Shown: positions 1 to 6,393, numbered from the stretch's first letter. The stretch: 12,474 nucleotides of DNA from Nitrospirota bacterium (GCA_015232165.1 JADGAE010000027.1:1-12474); one strand, 5' to 3'. Made by a program: numbers and translations. Notes: a model not told the origin generated them from the letters alone.

Positions 1-294
1 CGATACAAAGCCGGTTAACGTAATGGATGACTTTTGCCCGGCGGAGGTTATGGCAGTTAGTGTGGATTCAAACGTACCGCCGCCCATACCTGATGTCGTG
101 CCGGTTTTGTACGTTACCAGGTATGCAGTGCCATCACCTCCGACAACTGGAGATGCCGACATGCCGTTGTTCATACCAAAGTTATCACTACCGCCCATCA
201 TCCCCGTGCCGCCACCCATACCCATTGCATAGACCGGGATAACCGTTACAAATGTTACCATCAATACTGCAATCAACACCTGATACTTCTTCAT
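1..294 (-). CDS. Secreted Met/Gly-rich protein, 3' part cut off by the window edge
   Basis: The frame is open from the ATG at 294 to the left edge (98 codons, no stop), so this is the N-terminal part of a longer protein. It starts after a strong Shine-Dalgarno (AAGGAGGA, 4 bases before ATG). Residues 1-23 form a Sec signal peptide: MKKYQ, a hydrophobic core, and VYA before the expected cut. The mature part opens with a Met/Gly-rich stretch (MGMGGGTGMMGG, about 24-35). It continues with SPVVGGDGTAYLVTY and a TLTAITSAGQ-like segment. That pattern resembles one blade of secreted beta-propeller proteins (DGT.Y... followed by L.AI...G), but one blade is not enough to name a family. The leader and signal peptide are almost identical to those of the Gly-Asn-X gene at 436-756, so the two are probably paralogous or recombined at the leader. 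Function is unknown; the likely location is periplasmic or outside the cell. Confidence 0.8.
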   Translation of the reverse strand, partial: MKKYQVLIAVLMVTFVTVIPVYAMGMGGGTGMMGGSDNFGMNNGMSASPVVGGDGTAYLVTYKTGTTSGMGGGTFESTLTAITSAGQKSSITLTGFVS

Positions 295-435
295 AGCGTC
301 CTCCTTAATTATACTAGCATTAAAAGTTAAATTGTACAGCCTATTGCCACTAACACTATCTTGACATTCCTCATACTTGAACCCATACCCCTGCCATCTG
401 TACAGACAGCAAGGGTTGGGGGCTAGCTAACCACA
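295..435. other. Intergenic gap between the two secreted-protein genes
   Basis: No gene is visible in these 141 bases. They should hold the end of the Gly-Asn-X transcript and the promoter of the gene at 1-294, both on the minus strand. A perfect 10-base palindrome (TCTGTACAGA, about 396-405) sits between C-rich and G-rich arms (ACCCATACCCC and GGGTTGGGGG), which could fold imperfectly. No T-run follows on the minus strand, so I do not call an intrinsic terminator. A TATAAT on the minus strand (313-308) lies so close to the ribosome site that it is unlikely to be the promoter. Confidence 0.4.
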
Positions 436-756
436 CTATTCATCATTATCCATGTTGTCACAAGTGCCCATGTTGTTACAAATGCCTGTGTTACCGTGAT
501 TGCCCATGTTACCCGTGTTGCCAGTGTTACCCATGTTACCCGTGTTGCCATGATTGCCCGTGTTGCCAGTGTTGCCATGATTGCCCGTGTTGCCAGTGTT
601 ACCCATGTTACCCGTGTTGCCATGATTACCCGTGTTACCGTGATTACCCGTGTTACCGTGATTACCCGTGTTGCCCATCATACACATGGCATTGAGCGGG
701 ATAACCGTTACCAAAGTTACCATCAATACTACAACCAACACCTGATACTTCTTCAT
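436..756 (-). CDS. Secreted Gly-Asn-X triplet-repeat protein
   Basis: 106 residues, starting at ATG 756 after AAGGAGGA. Residues 1-23 are a signal peptide ending in LNA. The mature protein begins MCMMG, then residues 28-90 are 21 uninterrupted Gly-Asn-X triplets in which X is Thr (12), His (6) or Met (3). The tail (91-106) is short and acidic, with Cys93, Cys99 and Met residues. Gly at every third position is the pattern of collagen-like and polyglycine-II helices. There is no Pro, and Asn is fixed in the second place, which is unusual for collagen. His, Met and Cys would allow metal binding (copper-like), but that is inference. Frames on both strands stay open because the DNA has a 9-base period. 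This one is chosen because it alone has a ribosome site, a signal peptide and a paralogue with the same leader. No named family is recognised. Confidence 0.8.
   Translation of the reverse strand: MKKYQVLVVVLMVTLVTVIPLNAMCMMGNTGNHGNTGNHGNTGNHGNTGNMGNTGNTGNHGNTGNTGNHGNTGNMGNTGNTGNMGNHGNTGICNNMGTCDNMDNDE
475..682. repeat. 9-base-period coding minisatellite
   Basis: The DNA under the Gly-Asn-X tract is a tandem array of 9-base units that vary mainly at synonymous third positions and at the X codon. Longer units are superimposed. A 44-base segment is repeated exactly at 512-555 and 584-627 (offset 72 bases, eight triplets). A 27-base segment is repeated exactly in tandem at 547-573 and 574-600. 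All units are multiples of 9, so gain or loss keeps the reading frame. Limits are approximate. Confidence 0.85.
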
Positions 757-928
757 AGCGTCCTCCTTAATTTTTAGTTTGTACTACTATTACATATAGT
801 TAAACATAACAAATTGAAGAAAAGATGAAGAGACAACGGTTGATTGTGGTGTTAACCACAAAAGCATGGTAGAAGTATGGTAAGATATTACGTATCTCTG
901 TCTTAATATCTCCTTATTGCGTTATTTA
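757..928. other. Intergenic gap with a perfect 7-bp hairpin
   Basis: Between the end of the toxin gene and the start of the Gly-Asn-X gene, both on the minus strand. TTGTGGT (844-850) and ACCACAA (855-861) form a perfect inverted repeat with a GTTA loop. It could end the toxin transcript or serve as an operator, but no T-run follows it on the minus strand. The stretch next to the downstream gene (about 770-830) is AT-rich, as expected for its promoter, but I see no clear -35/-10 pair. Confidence 0.45.
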
Positions 929-1306
929 CTATTCCCCCTCTTGTTTAAAAGGCAGTCGCCTAACCCGATGGCGAAGTTCTTCCACGACAACTATTGCACC
1001 CTCTTCAATGACCTGCCTGGAGTCTTTTAAAACTCTACTTAGACGATCTATCACGTGAGATGCCCTAGTGTTATGAAGTCTGAAAATAATTACACTTATG
1101 ATACTGCCACCAGAAAGAGCTATTATCTCACCAAAATCAAGGTCAAAAGTCAACACTATACGCTTTTCAGCATAAGCTTTATCAAATATCTTTCCGTTTG
1201 GCAATCTATGCAGTCCCTCCTCGCGAATGTGTATAGCCTCATGTCCTTCTTGTATGAGGTATTGTACAACCCTCCATGAAACGCCCATATCAGCCAAAAA
1301 ACGCAT
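929..1306 (-). CDS. DUF5615-type PIN-like toxin
   Basis: 125 residues. The N-terminus MRFLADMGVS followed by a predicted helix and GHEAIHIREEGL, then VLTFDLDFGE (51-60), matches the DUF5615 / Mut7-C-like PIN fold, a presumed ribonuclease toxin. Asp6, Asp55 and Asp57 are the acidic residues expected at the metal site; a predicted beta strand (IISVIIFRL) follows. In many family members the first motif reads LLDEN; here the position after Asp6 is Met-Gly, so one acidic residue may be missing and activity cannot be assumed. It lies 25 bases downstream of the DUF433-type gene, the usual partner, so the two probably form a toxin-antitoxin operon. No Shine-Dalgarno is visible before the ATG; translation may be coupled to the antitoxin or kept low. 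The start lies inside the second copy of a 16-base tandem repeat. Confidence 0.85.
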   Translation of the reverse strand: MRFLADMGVSWRVVQYLIQEGHEAIHIREEGLHRLPNGKIFDKAYAEKRIVLTFDLDFGEIIALSGGSIISVIIFRLHNTRASHVIDRLSRVLKDSRQVIEEGAIVVVEELRHRVRRLPFKQEGE

Positions 1307-1335
1307 GTTTAAAGTTTATCATGTTTAAAGTTTAT
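1304..1335. repeat. Perfect 16-bp tandem repeat at the antitoxin-toxin junction
   Basis: CATGTTTAAAGTTTAT occurs at 1304-1319 and again at 1320-1335 with no gap or mismatch. On the minus strand the upstream copy covers the antitoxin stop codon (1334-1332) and carries an ATG at 1322. The downstream copy carries the toxin ATG at 1306. The two ATGs are 16 bases apart and so in different frames. The upstream one would give only a 10-residue peptide that overlaps the toxin start. Confidence 0.95.
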
Positions 1336-1553
1336 ACGGCATACACTTCTTCCCGTGTTAGCCAGGCTGCATATTCAAGGGCTTGGCGGATATCATAAGG
1401 TTCAAGATCAGGATAGTCGGTCAACACTTCATCGGATGTTGCACCGTGAGCAATCTGACCCACTATGACCGAAACAGGGATGCGCATTCCTCTTATACAG
1501 GCCCTGCCACCCATAATATTGGGATCAAAGGTAATACGGTCAAATTCCAGCAT
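1332..1553 (-). CDS. DUF433-type antitoxin
   Basis: 73 residues from the ATG at 1553: MLEFDRITFDPNIMGGRA, then CIRGMRIPVSVIVG and the DEVLTDYPDLEPYDIRQALE segment. This is the typical DUF433 layout: a short N-terminal strand region with the GG.....IRG.RIPV motif, then a small helix-turn-helix-like half (about 30-70). A longer frame starts at 1586. I prefer 1553 because family members usually begin at M-x-F-x-R-I and because GGAGA stands about ten bases before this ATG on the minus strand. DUF433 proteins are paired with DUF5615 toxins and are thought to bind and neutralise them and probably to repress their own promoter. The next gene is such a toxin, which supports the call. Confidence 0.87.
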   Translation of the reverse strand: MLEFDRITFDPNIMGGRACIRGMRIPVSVIVGQIAHGATSDEVLTDYPDLEPYDIRQALEYAAWLTREEVYAV

Positions 1554-1646
1554 AACTAAACATCTCCTTTCCGGCTCCATTGCCAAATATCTTCTTAAGC
1601 ACTATATCGCTTATAGCGCGTTTCGATTGCGTGCAATACAAAGAAC

Positions 1647-1708
1647 AAGGAGGGCGGCTCCGCCCCCTCCTTGACCTCCCCCGCGAGGGGACCAGTCCCC
1701 TCGACCCC
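1647..1708. repeat. GC-rich double-hairpin element, copy 1
   Basis: Two inverted repeats stand side by side in AT-rich surroundings. The first (1647-1672) pairs AAGGAG/CTCCTT and GGCGG/CCGCC with a CC bulge. The second (1684-1703) is a perfect 8-bp stem, CGAGGGGA and TCCCCTCG, with a CCAG loop, followed by ACCCC. A related element lies at 10968-11070 with the matching stem CAAGGGGA/TCCCCTTG. It resembles dispersed REP-like palindromic elements; a role as bidirectional terminator is possible but it lies between divergent gene starts. Confidence 0.7.
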
Positions 1709-1826
1709 ATTAAAGTGCTGCGTGTTTTGTATTTAATCAAATCTAAATCTGCTATATTACATCTGCAAACAACATATTTTATTCTATCGTAATTTCGTAC
1801 AATTATGCAACCCATGCTATTAAATA

Positions 1827-1835
1827 TGGTATAAT
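1827..1835 (+). promoter_or_regulatory. Extended -10 promoter of trmJ (TGGTATAAT)
   Basis: A perfect TATAAT (1830-1835) is preceded by the TG of an extended -10 (1827-1828). No -35 close to TTGACA stands at the proper distance, as often with extended -10 promoters. Only six bases separate it from the GTG at 1842, so transcription would start at or next to the initiation codon. Confidence 0.55.
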
Positions 1836-1841
1836 TATTAC

Positions 1842-2591
1842 GTGGATATGCCGTCAAGGGATAACATCTACTTCACGCTGTTGCAGCCACGTGAGCCTGG
1901 CAATGTTGGTGCGGCGGCCAGGGCCATAAAGAACATGGGTTTTGAACACCTCTGCCTCGTCGCCCCCTGTGACTACATCAATGCCGAGGCCCGTGCCTTT
2001 GCCCACGGGGCAATCGATGTCCTGGAGGGGGCCACGGTCTGCGAAACCCTCACGGAGGCAGTTGACGACAAGGCCATCGTTGTTGGCACCACACGACACA
2101 TGGGAAAGAGGCGCGGGGTTATCTACACAATCAAGGAGGCGGTTGCCGGTATTGCCCGGACTGCGATCAACAACAGGGTTGCCATACTCTTTGGCCGCGA
2201 GGACAACGGTCTCCTTAGCGAGGAGATCAATCGCTGCGGCTTTCTGATGACGATTGCCACCTCGGAGGCCCAACCATCGCTGAACCTGGCACAGGCGGTC
2301 TTGATCGTCGCCTACGAGCTTTCCGCAGCGTTTATGAACAACGATACGCCTGCAAGACGCCCTCCGACACCCGGACTTGTGCCACAAGCGCAGTTGAATC
2401 GCCTGTACGATCGGATCGCAGAGACGCTGAGGAACCTTGATATTGCCAACCGAGGCTCCGAAGACCTTGAGTCGGACATTGTCAGAAATATCGGACATCT
2501 CATTGGCCGCTACGGACTCACTCACTGGGAGGTAAATATGCTTCACGGTATATGCACCGCCATCAACCATAAATGCAAGCGATCAGGATAA
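1842..2591 (+). CDS. trmJ: tRNA (cytidine/uridine-2'-O-)-methyltransferase TrmJ
   Basis: 249 residues counted from GTG 1842; ATG 1848 (residue 3) is the other possible start. This is a SPOUT/TrmH-class enzyme that uses S-adenosylmethionine to methylate the ribose 2'-OH of tRNA nucleotide 32, in the cytoplasm. Visible motifs are the N-terminal LLQPREPGNVGAAARAIKN (13-31), where the N-x-G-x-x-x-R pattern is the conserved motif 1, LFGREDNGLLSEE (116-128) of the trefoil knot, and SLNLAQAVLIVAYEL (146-160), the third knot motif. The C-terminal part (about 184-245, ending RYGLTHWEVNMLHGI) matches the helical extension of TrmJ rather than of TrmL or TrmH. Length is normal for the family. There is no Shine-Dalgarno, and a TATAAT lies six bases before the start, so the mRNA is probably leaderless. 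The gene seems to stand alone: a new promoter follows before the next gene. Confidence 0.92.
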   Translation: MDMPSRDNIYFTLLQPREPGNVGAAARAIKNMGFEHLCLVAPCDYINAEARAFAHGAIDVLEGATVCETLTEAVDDKAIVVGTTRHMGKRRGVIYTIKEAVAGIARTAINNRVAILFGREDNGLLSEEINRCGFLMTIATSEAQPSLNLAQAVLIVAYELSAAFMNNDTPARRPPTPGLVPQAQLNRLYDRIAETLRNLDIANRGSEDLESDIVRNIGHLIGRYGLTHWEVNMLHGICTAINHKCKRSG

Positions 2592-2660
2592 AAAGTGTTT
2601 CTTTAATTTCACACTGCAAACGCCTTATTAATGAATATTTTTCCGTCATGTAAAAGGCTA

Positions 2661-2691
2661 TTGACAATAGGTGTTGTATAACGTGTACAAT
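2661..2691 (+). promoter_or_regulatory. Sigma-70-type promoter before the transglycosylase operon
   Basis: A perfect TTGACA (2661-2666) is followed after 19 bases by TACAAT (2686-2691). The spacer is two bases longer than ideal. A second TATAAT overlaps at 2691-2696 but would give a 24-base spacer. The leader would be about 40 bases long, with AAGGAGG at 2728-2734. Confidence 0.45.
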
Positions 2692-2740
2692 ATAATAATA
2701 TTACCATATTTTATAGTGCAATGAGACAAGGAGGTTGACT

Positions 2741-3859
2741 ATGCTCTACAGATTGTTTTTAGGTTTATGTTTGCATGTAATAATTTTTTATACGCTTTCC
2801 GATGCGGCTGTATCTAAAGCGCCTGCCAACAAGCCCTCCGAGGTCACCAACAGCGAGCTTCTGAGGCGACTGTTTCACCAGACGCCCAACATCCACCCCC
2901 CCACGGGAAAGACAAACTGGCAAAAGATCATGCGGTGGCGAAACATCTTTAGCGAACGGGACCTCGATTTCGACAAGAAGCTGATCAAGTACAGAAACAA
3001 CAAGGGCATGGAGCTTATAACCACCTACCAGCACCTGCTCACCGGGTGGCATAAGATGCTGGAGGCAGGACACCTGAAGATGATCTACCAAAAGTGCAAG
3101 GACAATGATATCCCCTTTGAGATAGTGTTTCTGGCCCTTGCGGAGTCCGCTTGGGATTCTCAGGCGTTATCACATGCGGGGGCAAAGGGGTACTGGCAGT
3201 TCATGCCGGCCACCGCCAAGTCCTACGGCCTCATTGACGACGACATCGACTACAGAGGCCATGCGCAGCGTAGCACTGAGGCCGCCATCAGACTCTTGAA
3301 GGACAACTATAACCTCACCCTCGCCTGGGACCGGGTGTACAAGATAAACGGCGCCAAGGTCACCAACAGTGACAGGTGGTTATGGGCCTTCTGGGCCTAC
3401 AACCGCTCCCCCAAGAGCGTTTCCCACTACTATAAGAAATTCGGAGGCAACCCTAAACCCTTTGCTACCAGTGTGGACAATAACGAAAGCGCCAACTACG
3501 TGAGCAAGATATTTGCCATCCGTGAGGTCCTCAAGGAATACGTTGTGAGCTCCCAACCAGCACCGGTTGACGCCAAGGCGTCAAAGGCCAAAAAGAAGTC
3601 GCCGGCGGACAAAGAGTACGCCCGGTACAAAAAGACATGGTACAGCCAAAACCTCCCACAGCGTCTTGAAAACCTGGAACAGATCAAACGTATGTACCTT
3701 GCAGAGGGCGTGGTTTCAAAAAAGTCTAAGACCCCTGTCATCCCCCCCGCTGTGACAAAAGAGCTATGGTATGTCAAGGAGATCCTTGCAGAGATTGACT
3801 ACAGACTTGACGGTGATAAGATTGTTAAATTATCATATAGGGATGACAGAGACCTATAG
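2741..3859 (+). CDS. Secreted lytic transglycosylase (SLT/MltD-like, GH23)
   Basis: 372 residues from ATG 2741, six bases after AAGGAGG; a TTG two codons earlier overlaps the ribosome-site spacer and is less likely. Residues 1-23 form a signal peptide (hydrophobic LFLGLCLHVIIFY, then SDAA). No lipobox Cys stands at the cut site, so it is probably soluble or bound to the wall. The catalytic domain (about 120-265) carries motif 1 with the catalytic Glu135 in LALAESAWDSQALS, motif 2 AGAKGYWQFMPATAKSYGL (Trp152, Gln153) and motif 3 AYNRSPKSV (Tyr220, Asn221). Such enzymes cut the MurNAc-GlcNAc bond of peptidoglycan and form 1,6-anhydro-MurNAc. MltD relatives end in LysM repeats. Here the last ~100 residues are Lys-rich and charged, with no LysM seen. 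Thirty-eight bases separate it from the kinase downstream, which suggests one transcript. Confidence 0.87.
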   Translation: MLYRLFLGLCLHVIIFYTLSDAAVSKAPANKPSEVTNSELLRRLFHQTPNIHPPTGKTNWQKIMRWRNIFSERDLDFDKKLIKYRNNKGMELITTYQHLLTGWHKMLEAGHLKMIYQKCKDNDIPFEIVFLALAESAWDSQALSHAGAKGYWQFMPATAKSYGLIDDDIDYRGHAQRSTEAAIRLLKDNYNLTLAWDRVYKINGAKVTNSDRWLWAFWAYNRSPKSVSHYYKKFGGNPKPFATSVDNNESANYVSKIFAIREVLKEYVVSSQPAPVDAKASKAKKKSPADKEYARYKKTWYSQNLPQRLENLEQIKRMYLAEGVVSKKSKTPVIPPAVTKELWYVKEILAEIDYRLDGDKIVKLSYRDDRDL

Positions 3860-3897
3860 AGATTAATTGTAGTAACAGGGTCGTTTAAAAAAGTAAG

Positions 3898-6393
3898 ATG
3901 TCATTTGTAGATAATCTAAGACAGATACTAAAGGATCGGGTGGAGAGTAATATAAACTCTCTGTTTGAGGCCAACATAGCCTTGCGGCAACACATCTACC
4001 AGCGCACCAAGGAGCTTGACAAGGTCAACAAGGAGCTTCAGGAGGAGATAAAAGAGCGCAAACAGGTAGAAGAGGCGCTAAGGTTAAGTGAAAACAGGTA
4101 CAAGCGTCTTGTTGGTGCAATCACCGACTACATGTACACCGTGGAGGTCAAAGATGGCCGTGCGGTATCGACAAGCCACTCGGTTGGTTGTGTGGCCGTC
4201 ACCGGTTACCACTCCGAGGAGTACGACACGGACCAATACCTGTGGTATCGCATGATCGCCGTGGAAGACCGTGAGGTTGTCAAGAACCAGGTCAAGAATG
4301 TCCTTGCGGGAGAGTCAGCGCCCCCTGTAGAGCACCGTATCATCCACAAGAACGGTTCGATCCGTTGGGTGAGAAACACCATTGTGCCCCGCCGCAACCA
4401 GGATGGACGCCTGATTGCCTATGACGGTCTGATATCGGATATTACGCAGCGCAAGATGGCCGAGGAGGCGTTGAAACTCAGCGAAAACCGCTACAAACGC
4501 CTGCTGGGAGCCACCACGGATTACATCTATACCGTGGAGGTCAAGGACGGTCGTGCCATATCCACTACCCACGGGCCCGGCTGTGTGGCCGTCACCGGCT
4601 ACACCACCGAGGAGTATGACGAAGACCCCTATCTGTGGTACCGTATGATCCAGGGTGAAGACCGTAAGGCGGTAACCGAACTTGCATACAAGATGCTTAA
4701 AGGAGAACCGGTGCTCTCTATAGAACACCGTATCATCCATAAGGACGCCTCAATCAGGTGGGTGAGAAACACCCCCGTTGCCAGATACGACTCCGGTAGA
4801 AACCTCGTTGCCTACGACGGCCTGATCTCGGACATCACGGAGAAGAAGATGGCCGAGGAACAGCTCAGAAAAAACACGGAGCAACTCCAGGACTTCTTTG
4901 ACACCGCCTCGGACATGATCCACGTGGTCACCCCCGATGGGAGGTTTAAGTACGTCAATCGTTCATGGCTCAACACCCTGGGCTATAGCGAAGACGAGGT
5001 GGATGGGCTGACCCTCTCTGATGTGATCCACCCCGATTGCTTCAATCAGGGACTGCACAACTTCAACTGCTTCCTGATAGGTAGCATATCCAGCCGGTTT
5101 GAGACGGTATTTATCACCAAGGATGGCAGAAGCATAGTGGTGCTTGGCAGTGTCAACTGTATATTTGAAAACGGCGTCCCCCATGTAACGCGCGGCATCT
5201 TCCATGACATCACGGATATCAAGAGGGCCGAGGATGCCTTAAAGAAATACAACGATGAACTCGAGATGAGGGTCAGGGAGAGGACGGCGCAACTGCTCCA
5301 CGCAAAGACCTACCTTGAAAGCGTGCTGTTATCTCTCACGGACGCCCTGATGGTTGTCAACGGCGACCTTGTCATCCAGACGGTAAATCACTCCGCCTGC
5401 ACCCTCCTGGGTTACAACGAAGACCAACTGGTGGGCAAAAAGGCTGAAACCGTATTTGCCGGGAACATCCTGGAGGCAATCCTCGGACATGGTCATACCA
5501 AGGACCTGTTTACGTCTATGAAGACTGCAAATTCTGAAGATATCCCCGTCCTGGTCAACCTCTCCAGGCTAGGACATGGGAGTCCCGAAGGCATCAACAA
5601 CACCATAGTGGTGGCACACGACATGAGAGAGATCAAAAAGCTCGAGGAGGAATCCCACAAGATACAGTTGAAAATGCTGACCTCCTCCAAAATGGCCACC
5701 TTGGGCGAAATCGCCACGGGGATTGCACATGAGATAAACCAACCCCTTACCTATATCAGCAGTTTTCTACAGGGCCTGATCCTGGAGATCAAACAGGGCA
5801 TACTAGATACCGATTCGCTTAAGAAAGAGGCCATCGTGGCGTATAAACAGGTCAACAGGATCGTTGACATAATCCAGCACCTGCGCACCTTTGGACGTCG
5901 TGACGATGTTGAAATGGAACCGACGGACATTGAAGTGGTCTTACGCAACAGCCTCCTGCTAATGGGTGAACGCATACGCCTGAGGAATATAAATCTTATA
6001 AAGGATGTGGAGCCGGAACTGCCACCCTTTGTAGGAAGCGCCAACCAACTGGAGCAGGTGTTTATCAATCTCTTGCAAAACGCTATGGATGCCCTGGCCC
6101 AGAACAAGACATCGGCAGAGATACGTATAAACATAAGGGCATCGGAAGATAAACGATCAATAGTTATAAAGTTCACCGACAACGGTATGGGCATAGAGGA
6201 GAAGACTTTGGACAGGATTTTTGAACCGTTTTACACAACCAAGGAGGTTGGCATGGGTACGGGTCTGGGACTTTCAATTGTATATGGAATAATCACGGGA
6301 CACAACGGAACTATCACCTGCGATTCCAGGATTGACAGGGGTACCACCTTTATTATAAATATCCCCGTTGCCGGTAACACTACAGATGCATAA
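3898..6393 (+). CDS. Soluble sensor histidine kinase with four PAS domains
   Basis: 831 residues. No membrane segment or signal peptide is visible, so it should sense a cytoplasmic signal. The order is: N-terminal coiled coil (about 25-62); PAS1 (64-184); PAS2 (195-315); PAS3 (about 325-442); a coiled coil containing RVRERTAQL; PAS4 (about 470-582); HisKA (about 590-660); HATPase_c (about 690-825). The phosphoacceptor is His611 in GIAHEINQP. The ATP lid boxes are N (NLLQNAMDAL, Asn728), G1 (DNGMG, 761-765), F (FEPFYTTK) and G2 (GTGLGLSIVYG, 787-797), so it looks fully active. PAS1 and PAS2 are a recent internal duplication, offset 131 residues. No receiver is fused, but the next gene, whose start overlaps this stop, begins with one. 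There is no good Shine-Dalgarno (AAGTAAG only). No cofactor motif tells which signal is sensed. Confidence 0.93.
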   Translation: MSFVDNLRQILKDRVESNINSLFEANIALRQHIYQRTKELDKVNKELQEEIKERKQVEEALRLSENRYKRLVGAITDYMYTVEVKDGRAVSTSHSVGCVAVTGYHSEEYDTDQYLWYRMIAVEDREVVKNQVKNVLAGESAPPVEHRIIHKNGSIRWVRNTIVPRRNQDGRLIAYDGLISDITQRKMAEEALKLSENRYKRLLGATTDYIYTVEVKDGRAISTTHGPGCVAVTGYTTEEYDEDPYLWYRMIQGEDRKAVTELAYKMLKGEPVLSIEHRIIHKDASIRWVRNTPVARYDSGRNLVAYDGLISDITEKKMAEEQLRKNTEQLQDFFDTASDMIHVVTPDGRFKYVNRSWLNTLGYSEDEVDGLTLSDVIHPDCFNQGLHNFNCFLIGSISSRFETVFITKDGRSIVVLGSVNCIFENGVPHVTRGIFHDITDIKRAEDALKKYNDELEMRVRERTAQLLHAKTYLESVLLSLTDALMVVNGDLVIQTVNHSACTLLGYNEDQLVGKKAETVFAGNILEAILGHGHTKDLFTSMKTANSEDIPVLVNLSRLGHGSPEGINNTIVVAHDMREIKKLEEESHKIQLKMLTSSKMATLGEIATGIAHEINQPLTYISSFLQGLILEIKQGILDTDSLKKEAIVAYKQVNRIVDIIQHLRTFGRRDDVEMEPTDIEVVLRNSLLLMGERIRLRNINLIKDVEPELPPFVGSANQLEQVFINLLQNAMDALAQNKTSAEIRINIRASEDKRSIVIKFTDNGMGIEEKTLDRIFEPFYTTKEVGMGTGLGLSIVYGIITGHNGTITCDSRIDRGTTFIINIPVAGNTTDA

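Larger units (their letters stand above)
1554..1841. other. Divergent intergenic region between the TA pair and trmJ
   Basis: 288 bases without a convincing gene. They should hold the TA promoter (minus strand) and the trmJ promoter (plus strand). A weak minus-strand candidate is TTGCAC (1636-1631) and TATAAG (1615-1610) with a short 15-base spacer. A small palindrome, ATTGC-GT-GCAAT (1626-1637), overlaps its -35 and could be the operator the antitoxin uses; this is speculative. The centre is occupied by the GC-rich palindromic element at 1647-1708. The trmJ side (1720-1841) is AT-rich. Confidence 0.4.

Noticed and set aside
308..313. TATAAT on the minus strand before the gene at 1-294 as its promoter
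   Set aside because: It would place the transcript start inside the Shine-Dalgarno sequence, while that ribosome site is strong and shared with the paralogue.
436..756. CRISPR-like repeated DNA
   Set aside because: The repeats are directly adjoining 9-base coding units without unique spacers, inside a gene with ribosome site and signal peptide.
496..777. Plus-strand frame of 93 codons opposite the Gly-Asn-X gene
   Set aside because: It is open only because the 9-base period avoids stops; it has no ribosome site and a valine/threonine/arginine repeat of no known type.
1055..1279. 74-codon plus-strand frame opposite the toxin
   Set aside because: It is the antisense of a recognised DUF5615-type gene, without ribosome site or motif.
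1540..1857. 105-codon minus-strand frame over the GC-rich element and the antitoxin start
   Set aside because: Low-complexity Arg/Ser-rich translation of the palindromic element, and out of frame with the DUF433 gene.
1854..2570. 238-codon minus-strand frame opposite trmJ
   Set aside because: TrmJ is unmistakable on the plus strand; the antisense frame has no motif and no ribosome site.
4315..4740. 141-codon minus-strand frame in the kinase gene
   Set aside because: It is a shadow of the PAS-coding strand; the duplicated PAS sequence even repeats in it.
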